The notes under the pieces: generated by a model
The model's database searches: none
What the model was told of the DNA's origin: nothing
Seen by the model: the letters and a program-made list of their open reading frames with translations, nothing else
Assembly (NCBI GenBank): GCA_019635485.1
Contig: JAHBZL010000010.1
Span: 1 to 64,000, forward strand
Source of the DNA: Piscinibacter sp.
GTDB taxonomy: Bacteria; Pseudomonadota; Gammaproteobacteria; Burkholderiales; Burkholderiaceae_C
Length of the DNA: 64,000 bases
Direction: 5' to 3'
Made by a program: the position numbers and the translations under genes
Shown: piece by piece, positions 1 to 8,700 of the stretch
How the letters are laid out: the number at the start of each line of letters is the position of its first letter
Position numbering within the stretch: position 1 is the stretch's first letter

Positions 1-2337
1 GCCGCGCGGCTTGTAGATGCCGCAGCCGATCACCAGGTCCGGCTCCACTGGTTCGATGTAGGAGGTCTTCGGCGCCACCTCGCCGGTGGCGGGGTTGCGG
101 AAGTCGTAGTCGATCCAGCCGCCGCCCAGCGGCGCGACGGTGAAGGCGTCACGCGTGAGCTTGGCGCCGTCGACCCCGGGGATCGTGGTCACCGACACGC
201 CGACCCGCGCCGAATTGCCGGCAAACGCGCGGTAGGTGCCCTGGCGGTCGAGCGCGAACACGTACATGTCGCGGTCGCAGAAGGCCGCCGCTTCCGCCGT
301 GATGCGGTCCAGCGCCGGGCGGCCGGCCTCGCGGTACAGCGCGACCGCCTTGCGCACCAGCGCGAGCGCCTCGTCGGCGCTGCCTTGGCGCAGCCGGAAC
401 GAGCTGACCGCCGCGGCCAGCTGCTCGGCGCGTTCGCCGAGCTGTGTCGACCCGTGCATCGCCTGCTCGACCATCTGGGTGTTCTGCTGCGTCAGCTCGT
501 CGATGTGCGTGACGGCCTGCGAGATCTGCGCCAGGCCGGCACTCTGCTCGGCGGCGCTGGCGGAAATGCGGCCGACGTTGTCGGCCACCTCGCGGATGCC
601 GCTGACGATCTCGCCGAAGGTGCGGCTGGTGTGCTCGATCTGCTGCACGCCGGCCTCGACGTGCCGCACCGACTCGCCGATCAGCGCCTTGATCTCGCGC
701 GCCGAGGCCGAGCTGCGTTGCGCCAGCGTGCGCACCTCGGAGGCGACCACGGCGAAGCCACGTCCCTGCTCGCCGGCGCGCGCCGCCTCGACGGCCGCGT
801 TCAGCGCCAGGATGTTGGTCTGGAACGCGATGCCCTCGATCACGCCGATGATGTCGTGCACGCGGCGCGAGCTGGACTGGATGTCCTGCATCGACGCCAC
901 CGCCGAGCCGACGGCCTCGCTGCCCGACTCGGCCACGCCGCGCACGCGCGCCGCCAGCGCGTCGGCAGCCCGCGCCCCGTCGGCGCTGCGCTGCACGGCG
1001 GCGGTCAGCTCCTGCACGCTGGCGCCGGTCTGTTCCAGGCTGGAGGCCTGGGCCTCGGTGCGCTCGGACAGCGCGCGGCTGTCGCCGGCCAGGCGCAGCC
1101 CGGCCTGCGCGACCATCGTCGAATTGCTGCGGATCTGCGCCACCATCTCGGACAGGCGGTCGGTCATGCCGTCCAGCGTGTTGCCGACGGCCGCCAGCTC
1201 GTCGCGGCCGCTCATCTGGATGCGGGTGGCGAAGTCGCCGCCGGCGAGCTGGTTGACCGCCTTCTGCAGCATGCGCACCGCGTCGAACAGCAGCTTGAAG
1301 AAGACCGCGGCCAGGTAGCCCACGCCGAACACGGCCGCCAGGCCGGCCAGCAGCGCGAGCAGTCCGTGGCGCTGCTGCGTGGCGATGCGTTGCTCGAGCA
1401 GCGCGACCAGCCGCTGCGTCGCCGCCTGGGCCGCCCCGACGGTCTTCTCGATCGCGTGTGTGCCCTCGGCGAAGAACGCGGCCGGGTCGCCGCCGGCCGG
1501 CTGCGCCCCGCCGAACACTTCGTCGACATGGCGCGCGAACGCGCGCGACTGCGCGAGCGCCTCCGCGAAGCCCGCCGGCGCGGTTTCGCCGCTGCGTTCG
1601 AGCGCGCGCAACGTCAGCTCGACATTGGCCGTCTGATGCTCGAGCAGGTGCTGGAAGCCGATCACGCGATCGCGCGCGCCGGTGGCGCCGCCCGGGTTCT
1701 TCAGCAGGCCGGCGCCCAGGCCGCGCATCTGACCCATCGCCTCGGTCCAGGGCAGCACGTGCTCGACCACCATGTGCATCAAGTGGAAGGTCGGTGCCTC
1801 CGGGTCGAGCAGCAGCTGGCTCTCTTCGGCGTGGCGCAGCACCGAGAGGCGCAGCTTCTCGATCAGCTCGGTGTGCAGCGCGAAGCTGCGGCCGGCGTCG
1901 GCGGGGTGCTCGCCGGCCGCCAGGCTGGCCAGCGCACCGCTCAGTTCGCGCCACTCGGGCGCGAGGGGGAAGGTGTCCACGCTGTCGGCCGCACGCTGCG
2001 CAGCCGCCAGCGCTGCCTTCAGTTCGGTACGTGCCTGATCCAGCGGCGTCTGCGCGGCCGCGTCGCCGGCCATCACGCGGTTCAGCAGCCCGCGGTGGTG
2101 CTGCGTGGCGACCGAGAGGTCGATCGTGCGCGCCACCAGCATGGCGCCTTGTGTCTCGGCGCGGGCGATGCGCATGTCGGCCTGCACGGACAGCAGCGAC
2201 TGCACCGTCAGCCAGCCGAGCGGCAGCGTCAGCGCGAGCGCCATCAGCGCGACCTTGGCCGGGAAGCGCAGGCGGCGCATCAGGTGGACACCCGGCGTGA
2301 GCAGCCGGTCCAGGACAGTGGAGAAGAGCGAGGCCAT
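1..2337 (-). CDS. Methyl-accepting chemotaxis protein with C-terminal Cache-like domain (partial, 3' end outside window)
   Basis: Transmembrane chemoreceptor that would signal to CheA/CheW. Reading from the start at 2337 there are 779 codons with no stop before the window edge. In order: a short N-terminus, TM1 (about residues 17-35), a long helical periplasmic region of some 280 residues, TM2 (about 322-345), a HAMP segment, and the signalling hairpin with the tip motif FQTNILALNAAVEAARAG near residue 505. After the signalling domain, from about residue 650, comes a Cache-like domain (YVFALDRQGTY, then YDFRNPATGEV and VIGCGIYK). That places a sensory fold in the cytoplasm, behind the signalling domain. 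The start has an AAGGA site about 7 bases upstream. The ligand cannot be told; the neighbouring nar genes do not prove nitrate sensing. Confidence 0.9.
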   Translation of the reverse strand, partial: MASLFSTVLDRLLTPGVHLMRRLRFPAKVALMALALTLPLGWLTVQSLLSVQADMRIARAETQGAMLVARTIDLSVATQHHRGLLNRVMAGDAAAQTPLDQARTELKAALAAAQRAADSVDTFPLAPEWRELSGALASLAAGEHPADAGRSFALHTELIEKLRLSVLRHAEESQLLLDPEAPTFHLMHMVVEHVLPWTEAMGQMRGLGAGLLKNPGGATGARDRVIGFQHLLEHQTANVELTLRALERSGETAPAGFAEALAQSRAFARHVDEVFGGAQPAGGDPAAFFAEGTHAIEKTVGAAQAATQRLVALLEQRIATQQRHGLLALLAGLAAVFGVGYLAAVFFKLLFDAVRMLQKAVNQLAGGDFATRIQMSGRDELAAVGNTLDGMTDRLSEMVAQIRSNSTMVAQAGLRLAGDSRALSERTEAQASSLEQTGASVQELTAAVQRSADGARAADALAARVRGVAESGSEAVGSAVASMQDIQSSSRRVHDIIGVIEGIAFQTNILALNAAVEAARAGEQGRGFAVVASEVRTLAQRSSASAREIKALIGESVRHVEAGVQQIEHTSRTFGEIVSGIREVADNVGRISASAAEQSAGLAQISQAVTHIDELTQQNTQMVEQAMHGSTQLGERAEQLAAAVSSFRLRQGSADEALALVRKAVALYREAGRPALDRITAEAAAFCDRDMYVFALDRQGTYRAFAGNSARVGVSVTTIPGVDGAKLTRDAFTVAPLGGGWIDYDFRNPATGEVAPKTSYIEPVEPDLVIGCGIYKPRG

Positions 2338-2372
2338 GGGCATTCCTTCGGCGGAGACAGCGCGTTCATCGC

Positions 2373-2400
2373 TTATCGGTTCGCCCAACCGCACACTGAA
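2373..2400 (-). promoter_or_regulatory. Sigma-28 (FliA)-like promoter for the chemoreceptor
   Basis: On the minus strand, ACCGATAA (2380 to 2373) matches 7 of 8 bases of the sigma-28 -10 element GCCGATAA. TTCAGTGT (2400 to 2393) lies 12 bases upstream and matches 5 of 8 bases of the -35 element TAAAGTTT. It sits about 36 bases before the start codon, with the ribosome-binding site between. Chemoreceptor genes are common FliA targets. This is a pattern match only. Confidence 0.5.
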
Positions 2401-2415
2401 GTTCGCGACTGGCGT

Positions 2416-2429
2416 TTGATATGCGTCAG
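2416..2429 (+). promoter_or_regulatory. FNR/Anr-like binding site upstream of narK1
   Basis: TTGATATGCGTCAG fits the FNR/Anr/Dnr consensus TTGAT-N4-ATCAA, with a perfect left half and a 3-of-5 right half (GTCAG). It lies in the divergent gap between the chemoreceptor and narK1, about 155 bases before the narK1 start. Oxygen-responsive control is usual for nar operons. No convincing -10 box was seen at the expected distance, so the transcription start is open. Confidence 0.5.
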
Positions 2430-2584
2430 CCCGTGAATAAATGCGGGTTGGCCTCGTTCTTTCGAACGATGCCGGCCGCGGCCGCGCCTCGTCCTTCTGC
2501 CGCGCGGTGCGCGTTCCACCGGTGGATGCCGCCGCGACCCCTGCCTTCCTACAGTGGTCCCACCTAGAAAGCGAGGGATCTCTC

Positions 2585-3835
2585 ATGAACAAGCAGGGGC
2601 AGGCGCTGTCGGTGCTGATCGTCAGCACGCTGGCGTTCACCGTGTGCTTCATGGTCTGGATGATGTTCGCGGTGATCGGCATCCCGATCCGCAAGACGCT
2701 GGGCCTGAACGCCACCGAGTTCGGACTGCTGACCGCAATGCCGGTGCTCAGCGGCTCGCTGGTGCGCGTACCGCTGGGCATCTGGACCGACAGGTACGGC
2801 GGCCGCATCGTGATGGCCGTGCTGCTGGCTGTCACCGTGCCGGCGATCTGGCTGATGGCCTACGCGACGGAGTACTGGCAGTTCCTGGTGATCGGGCTGG
2901 TGCTGGGGCTGGCCGGGGGGTCGTTCTCGGTCGGCACACCCTACGTGGCGCGCTGGTTCTCGAAGCAGCGCCAGGGCTTCGCGATGGGCGTGTTCGGCGC
3001 CGGCAATTCGGGCGCGGCGGTCAACAAGTTCGTCGCGCCGGCGATCGTCGTCGCGTTCGGCTGGACCATGGTGCCCAAGGTCTATGCCGCGATCATGCTC
3101 GGCACGCTGATCCTGTTCTGGTTCTTCAGCCACAGCGACCCGGCGCACCAGGTCTCGAAGCAGACGAAGTTCGTCGACCAGCTCAAGGCGCTGAAGGACC
3201 CGCGTGTCCTCAAGTACTGCCAGTACTACTCGATCGTGTTCGGCGGCTACGTGGCGCTGTCGCTGTGGATGGTCCAGTACTACGTCGGCGAGTACGGCCT
3301 GGACATCCGCGCCGCGGCGCTGCTGGCGGCCTGCTTCTCGCTGCCGGGCGGCGTGCTGCGCGCGATCGGCGGCTGGCTGTCGGACAAGTACGGCGCGCAC
3401 AGCGTCACCTGGTGGGTGATGTGGGTGAGCTGGATCTGCCTGTTCCTGCTCTCGTACCCGCAGACCGACTTCACGATCCTGACCGCCAACGGCCCGAAGA
3501 CCTTCCACGTCGGCCTGAACGTCTACGCCTTCACCGGCCTGATGTTCCTGCTCGGCATCGCCTGGGCGTTCGGCAAGGCGAGCACCTTCAAGTACATCAG
3601 CGACGACTACCCGCACAACATCGGGACGATCAGCGGCATCGTCGGCCTGGCCGGCGGCCTGGGCGGCTTCGTGCTGCCGATCATGTTCGGCGCGCTGATG
3701 GACCTGACCGGCATCCGTTCCAGCGCCTTCATGCTGATGTACGGCGTGGTCTGGGTCTCGCTGATCTGGATGTACTGGACCGAGGTGCGCCGCACCGAGG
3801 TGATCGGCCCCCGCTCGCAGGCCTTCGCCAGGTGA
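2585..3835 (+). CDS. narK1: Nitrate/nitrite transporter, NarK1 type (MFS)
   Basis: Major facilitator protein of 416 residues with about 12 hydrophobic segments, placed at the head of the nar cluster. The conserved NarK loop and helix appears as GLAGGSFSVGTPYVARWFSK followed by GVFGAGNSGAA. NarK1-type proteins are generally proton-coupled nitrate uptake carriers. The ATG at 2585 (MNKQGQA) was chosen because the first membrane helix follows directly. An in-frame ATG at 2441 would add 48 residues rich in Arg and Ala, unlike the family. The FNR-like site lies upstream, and narK2 follows after a repeat-bearing gap of about 115 bases. Confidence 0.92.
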   Translation: MNKQGQALSVLIVSTLAFTVCFMVWMMFAVIGIPIRKTLGLNATEFGLLTAMPVLSGSLVRVPLGIWTDRYGGRIVMAVLLAVTVPAIWLMAYATEYWQFLVIGLVLGLAGGSFSVGTPYVARWFSKQRQGFAMGVFGAGNSGAAVNKFVAPAIVVAFGWTMVPKVYAAIMLGTLILFWFFSHSDPAHQVSKQTKFVDQLKALKDPRVLKYCQYYSIVFGGYVALSLWMVQYYVGEYGLDIRAAALLAACFSLPGGVLRAIGGWLSDKYGAHSVTWWVMWVSWICLFLLSYPQTDFTILTANGPKTFHVGLNVYAFTGLMFLLGIAWAFGKASTFKYISDDYPHNIGTISGIVGLAGGLGGFVLPIMFGALMDLTGIRSSAFMLMYGVVWVSLIWMYWTEVRRTEVIGPRSQAFAR

Positions 3836-3840
3836 ACAAC

Positions 3841-3909
3841 CCCCCCGTAGCGCCTGCGGCGCTCCCCCCAGGGGGCGCCGCCGACGGACCGGCGGAGCCG
3901 GGTCCGTGG
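3841..3909. repeat. Dispersed GC-rich palindromic repeat, copy A
   Basis: Intergenic element between narK1 and narK2 with several inverted repeats (for example CCCCCC with GGGGGG, and ACGGACCGGCGGAGCCGGGTCCGT). The 17-base core at 3885-3901 recurs exactly, in opposite orientation, at 18934-18950 inside a longer similar element. It lies inside what should be one transcript, so it may fold in the mRNA. Confidence 0.65.
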
Positions 3910-3950
3910 CGACCGCTTGATGGCCGGGCGCTCATTCAAGGAGCTATCGC

Positions 3951-5606
3951 ATGAACACCACCACCACCGCCGCCGGCGCGCCCGCGCGGCCGACGAGCGG
4001 CGCCGACATCGTCGACTGGCGCCCCGAAGACGACGCCTTCTGGGAGTCGACCGGCAAGAAGGTCGCCTACCGCAACCTCTGGATCTCGGTGCCGGCCCTG
4101 CTGTGCGGCTTCGCGGTCTGGGGCATGTGGGGAATCATCACCGTGCAAATGCACAACCTGGGCTTCCCGTTCAGCCAGGCGCAGCTGTTCACGCTGACGG
4201 CGATCGCCGGCCTGGCCGGCGCGACGATGCGCATTCCGGCCTCGTTCCTGATCCGCCTGGCCGGCGGGCGCAACACCATCTTCCTGACCACCGCGATGCT
4301 GCTCGCGCCGGCCATCGGCACCGGCATCGTGCTGCAGCACAAGGACTGGCCGCTGTGGGCCTTCCAGCTGATGGCGCTGTGGTCCGGCGTCGGCGGCGGC
4401 AACTTCGCCTCGTCGATGTCCAACATCAGCACCTTCTTCCCGAAGCGCCTGCAGGGCACGGCGCTCGGGCTGAACGCCGGCCTGGGCAACTTCGGCGTCA
4501 CCACGATGCAGGTGGTGATCCCGCTGGTGATGACGCTGAGCATCTTCGGCGGCCTCGGCGGCGAACCGGCGCTGCTGGTCAAGGACAGCGGCTGGATCTT
4601 CGGCAAGATCGCTGCCGGCACGCCGACCTGGATCCAGAACGCCGGCTTCGCCTGGCTGCTCTCGCTGGTGCCGCTGTCCATCCTGTGCTTCTTCGGGATG
4701 AACAACCTGACGACGGTTTCGCCGGCTATCGGCGGCACGATTCCCGCCTTCCTGAAGATCGTCTGGCTGTACACGCTGTCCTTCGTGCCGGCGGGCATCG
4801 GGCTGTATCTCTACCTGCCCGCGCCGACCGGCCTCGGCCTGCTGAACATGTGGGTGGCGATGCCGCTGATCATCGTCGCCACGCTGTTCACGATGAAGCT
4901 GACGGCCTTCGGCACGATGAAGGACAACATCGCCAGGCAGTTCGCGATCTTCTCGAACAAGCACACCTGGTCGATGACCGTGCTGTACATCGTGACCTTC
5001 GGCTCGTTCATCGGCTTCTCGATGGCGCTGCCGCTGGCGATCACGGTGATCTTCGGCATCAGCCACGTGCCCGATGCGAACGGGGTGATGCAGCACACGC
5101 TGAAGAACCCGAACGCGCCCTCGGCGCTGACCTATGCGTGGATCGGTCCCTTCGTCGGCGCGCTGATCCGCCCGGTCGGCGGCTGGATCTCCGACAAGGT
5201 CGGCGGCTCGATCGTCACGCAGCTGATCTCGGCGGTGATGGTGGTCGCCTCGGCGGCGGTCGGCTACGTGATGCTGCTGGCCTACCAGTCGGCCACGCCG
5301 GAGCAGTACTTCTTCGTCTTCATGGTGCTGTTCGTCGTGCTGTTCGCGGCCAGCGGCATCGGCAACGGCTCGACCTTCCGCACCATCGGCGTGATCTTCG
5401 ACCGCCAGCAGGCCGGCCCGGTGCTCGGCTGGACCTCGGCGGTGGCCGCCTACGGCGCCTTCATCGCGCCGGTGGTGATCGGCGGCCAGGTCAAGGCCGG
5501 CACGCCGCAGTTCGCGATGTACGGCTTCGCCGTGTTCTACGCGCTGTGCCTGGGACTGAACTGGTGGTTCTACCTGCGCCGCAACGCCTACGTGAAGAAC
5601 CCTTGA
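3951..5606 (+). CDS. narK2: Nitrate/nitrite transporter, NarK2 type (MFS)
   Basis: MFS protein of 551 residues. It carries the nitrate signature region GVGGGNFASSMSNISTFFPK and then GTALGLNAGLGNFGV, and a second family motif, IRPVGGWISDKVGG, in the C-terminal half. NarK2-type carriers usually exchange nitrite for nitrate. It is longer than a simple NarK (about 460) because of an enlarged middle region, about residues 205-330, with extra hydrophobic segments. The N-terminal tail (about 45 residues) is hydrophilic with a WRPEDDAFWESTGKK motif. An AAGGAG site precedes the ATG. It forms a pair with narK1 and is followed by the small ORF and narG. Confidence 0.93.
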   Translation: MNTTTTAAGAPARPTSGADIVDWRPEDDAFWESTGKKVAYRNLWISVPALLCGFAVWGMWGIITVQMHNLGFPFSQAQLFTLTAIAGLAGATMRIPASFLIRLAGGRNTIFLTTAMLLAPAIGTGIVLQHKDWPLWAFQLMALWSGVGGGNFASSMSNISTFFPKRLQGTALGLNAGLGNFGVTTMQVVIPLVMTLSIFGGLGGEPALLVKDSGWIFGKIAAGTPTWIQNAGFAWLLSLVPLSILCFFGMNNLTTVSPAIGGTIPAFLKIVWLYTLSFVPAGIGLYLYLPAPTGLGLLNMWVAMPLIIVATLFTMKLTAFGTMKDNIARQFAIFSNKHTWSMTVLYIVTFGSFIGFSMALPLAITVIFGISHVPDANGVMQHTLKNPNAPSALTYAWIGPFVGALIRPVGGWISDKVGGSIVTQLISAVMVVASAAVGYVMLLAYQSATPEQYFFVFMVLFVVLFAASGIGNGSTFRTIGVIFDRQQAGPVLGWTSAVAAYGAFIAPVVIGGQVKAGTPQFAMYGFAVFYALCLGLNWWFYLRRNAYVKNP

Positions 5607-5617
5607 GGACACGAGTC

Positions 5618-5761
5618 ATGAAACCACGCCAGTCATTCTTCGAGCGGGCCGCGCGCCGGGCCGCTCCCAAGCCGGCCCGCATCCCCGTGGGCCACGAAGT
5701 GGGCCACCGCGTGGCCCATGGGGATCGGACGACGTACTCGTCGGACGAGGGGTTGTCATGA
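5618..5761 (+). CDS. Small ORF (47 aa) translationally coupled to narG
   Basis: Open frame starting MKPRQSFFERAARR and ending in TTYSSDEGLS. A GAGGAC ribosome-binding site lies 7 bases upstream of the ATG, 12 bases after the narK2 stop. Its TGA overlaps the narG ATG (ATGA), the same coupling seen at narG-narH and narJ-narI. Nearly all third codon positions are G or C, as in neighbouring genes. The product would be very basic (many Arg/His) with no membrane segment. I recognise no family. It may be a real small protein or a leader peptide that delivers ribosomes to narG; the gap has room for little else. Confidence 0.45.
   Translation: MKPRQSFFERAARRAAPKPARIPVGHEVGHRVAHGDRTTYSSDEGLS
5700..5718 (+). 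other. Short hairpin before narG, inside the small ORF
   Basis: TGGGCCAC and GTGGCCCA form an 8-base stem around a CGC loop, 39 bases upstream of the narG start. A nearby copy of GTGGGCCAC at 5688-5696 could pair instead, so two alternative structures are possible. There is no T-tract, so it is not a terminator. It could affect translation of narG together with the small ORF. Confidence 0.4.
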
Positions 5762-8700
5762 GTCACTTTCTCGATCGTCTGACGTACTTCTCGCAGCCAC
5801 GGGAGACGTTCTCCGACGGCCACGGTGTGGCCACCGGCGAGGACCGCACCTGGGAGGACGCCTACCGCGACCGTTGGGCGCACGACAAGGTGGTGCGCTC
5901 GACGCACGGCGTGAACTGCACCGGCTCGTGCTCGTGGAAGATCCACGTCAAGGGCGGCATCGTGACCTGGGAGACGCAGCAGACCGACTACCCGCGCACG
6001 CGCTGGGACATGCCCAACCACGAGCCGCGCGGCTGCGCGCGCGGCGCGAGCTACAGCTGGTACCTGTACAGCGCGAACCGCGTCAAGTACCCGATGGTGC
6101 GCGGCCGGCTGCTGAAGGCCTGGCGCGAGGCGCGCCTGCAGCACGACCCGGTGGACGCCTGGACACGCATCGTCGAGGACGACGCGAAGCGGCGCGACTA
6201 CCAGAGCGTGCGCGGCCTGGGCGGCTTCGTGCGCTCGAGCTGGGACGAGGTCAACGAGATCGTCGCCGCCGCCAACGTCTACACGATCCGCAAGTACGGC
6301 CCGGACCGCGTGATCGGCTTCTCGCCGATCCCGGCGATGTCGATGGTCAGCTACGCCGCGGGCTCGCGCTACCTGTCGCTGATCGGCGGCGTGTGCATGA
6401 GCTTCTACGACTGGTACTGCGACCTGCCGCCGGCCAGCCCGCAGATCTGGGGCGAGCAGACCGACGTACCCGAATCGGCCGACTGGTACAACTCGACCTA
6501 CCTGATCGCCTGGGGCAGCAACGTGCCGCAGACGCGCACGCCCGATGCGCACTTCTTCACCGAGGTGCGCTACAAGGGCGCGAAGACGGTCGCGGTCACG
6601 CCCGACTACGCCGAGATCAGCAAGCTCTGCGACCTCTGGATGCACCCGAAGCAGGGCACCGACGCCGCGCTCGCGATGGCGATGGGCCACGTGATCCTGA
6701 AGGAGTTCTACTTCGACCGGCGCAGCGCCTACTTCGACGACTACGCGCGCCGCTACACCGATCTGCCGATGCTGGTGCTGCTGAAGGAGCAGCAGCTTCC
6801 CGACGGCCGCACGGCGCTGGTGCCCGACCGCTACGTGCGCGCGGGCGACTTCAACGGCAAGCTCGGCCAGGCCAACAACGCCGACTGGAAGACGGTGGCC
6901 TTCGACGAGGTCGGCAAGGTCGTGCTGCCGAACGGCTCGATCGGCTTCCGCTGGGGCCCGGAGGGTCGCGCCGACGCCGGCCGCTGGAACCTCGAGGCGC
7001 GCGAGGCGCGCCACGGCCACGACGTGAAGCTGCGCCTGTCGGTGCTCGAAGGCGAGTACCCGGGCCGCGAGACCGCGCAGGTCGCGTTCCCCTACTTTGC
7101 CGGCAGCGCCACCGAACACTTCACCGCCAGCCCGCAGCAGGGCGGTGACGTGCTGCTGCGCACGGTGCCCGTGCAGCGCATCGCGCTCGGCAAGGAAGGC
7201 GAGAAGCGCGAGGCGATCGTCGCGACGGTGTTCGACCTGCAGGTCGCGAACTACGGCATCGGCCGCGGCCTGCCCGGCGACGAAGCGCCACGCGGCTACG
7301 ACGACGACCAGCCGTACACGCCGGCCTGGCAGGAGCGCATCACCGGCGTGCCGCGCGCCCAGGTCATCACCGTGGCGCGCGAGTTCGCCGCCAACGCCGA
7401 GAAGACGCAGGGCAAGTCGATGGTGATCATCGGCGCGGCGATGAACCACTGGTACCACAGCGACATGAACTACCGCGGCATCATCAACATGCTGATGATG
7501 TGCGGCTGCATCGGCCAGAGCGGCGGCGGCTGGGCGCACTACGTGGGCCAGGAAAAGCTGCGCCCGCAGACCGGCTGGCTGCCGCTGGCGTTCGCGCTGG
7601 ACTGGATCCGCCCGCCGCGGCAACAGAACAGCACCAGCTTCTTCTACGCGCACACCGACCAGTGGCGCTACGAGAAGCTCGGCGTCGAGGAGGTGCTTTC
7701 GCCGCTGGCCGACAAGGCCGCGTTCGGCGGCAGCATGATCGACTACAACGTGCGCGCCGAGCGCATGGGCTGGCTGCCCTCCGCGCCGCAGCTGCAGACC
7801 AACCCGATCCAGGTGGTCAAGGACGCCGCGGCCGCTGGCCAGGATGCCAAGGCCTACGCGGTCGCGGCGCTGAAGAGCGGGAAGCTCCGCATGAGCTGCG
7901 AGGATCCGGACGACCCGCACAACTGGCCGCGCAACCTGTTCGTGTGGCGCTCCAACCTGCTCGGCTCGTCGGGCAAGGGCCACGAGTATTTCCTCAAGCA
8001 CCTGCTCGGCACCACCCACGGCGTGCAGGGCAAGGACCTGGGGCCGGACGAAGCCAAGCCCACCGAGGTGGCCTGGCACGACAAGGCACCCGAGGGCAAG
8101 CTCGACCTGCTGGTGACGCTCGACTTCCGCATGAGCACCACCTGCCTGTACTCGGACATCGTGCTGCCCACCGCGACCTGGTACGAGAAGAACGACCTCA
8201 ACACCAGCGACATGCATCCGTTCATCCACCCGCTGTCGACGGCGGTGGATCCGGCCTGGCAATCGCGCTCGGACTGGGAGATCTACAAGGGCTTCGCGAA
8301 GAAGTTCAGCGAGGTCTGCGTCGGCCACCTCGGCGTCGAGAAGGAACTGGTGCTGACGCCGCTGATGCACGACAGCCCGGGCGAGCTGGCCCAGCCGCTG
8401 GACGTGAAGGAGTGGAAGAAGGGCGAGTGCGACCTGATCCCCGGCGTCACCGCGCCGCAGATGGCGGTGGTCGAGCGCGACTACCCGAACGTCTACAAGC
8501 GCTTCACCGCGCTCGGCCCGTTGATGGGCAAGGTCGGCAACGGCGGCAAGGGCATCGCCTGGAACACGCAGGACGAGGTGCGCCAGCTCGCCGAGCTGAA
8601 CGGCGTGGTCACCGAGGAGGGCGCGACCAAGGGCATGCCGAGGATCGACAGCGACATCGACGCCTGCGAGGTGGTGCTGCAGCTCGCGCCGGAGACCAAC

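Noticed and set aside
385-2436. 683-codon plus-strand frame
   Set aside because: Antisense to the chemoreceptor, which has TM, HAMP and signalling motifs in the other strand.
3936-5612. Long minus-strand frame over narK2
   Set aside because: Shadow of the transporter gene; composition is low-complexity Arg/Asp/Gln with no motif or ribosome-binding site.
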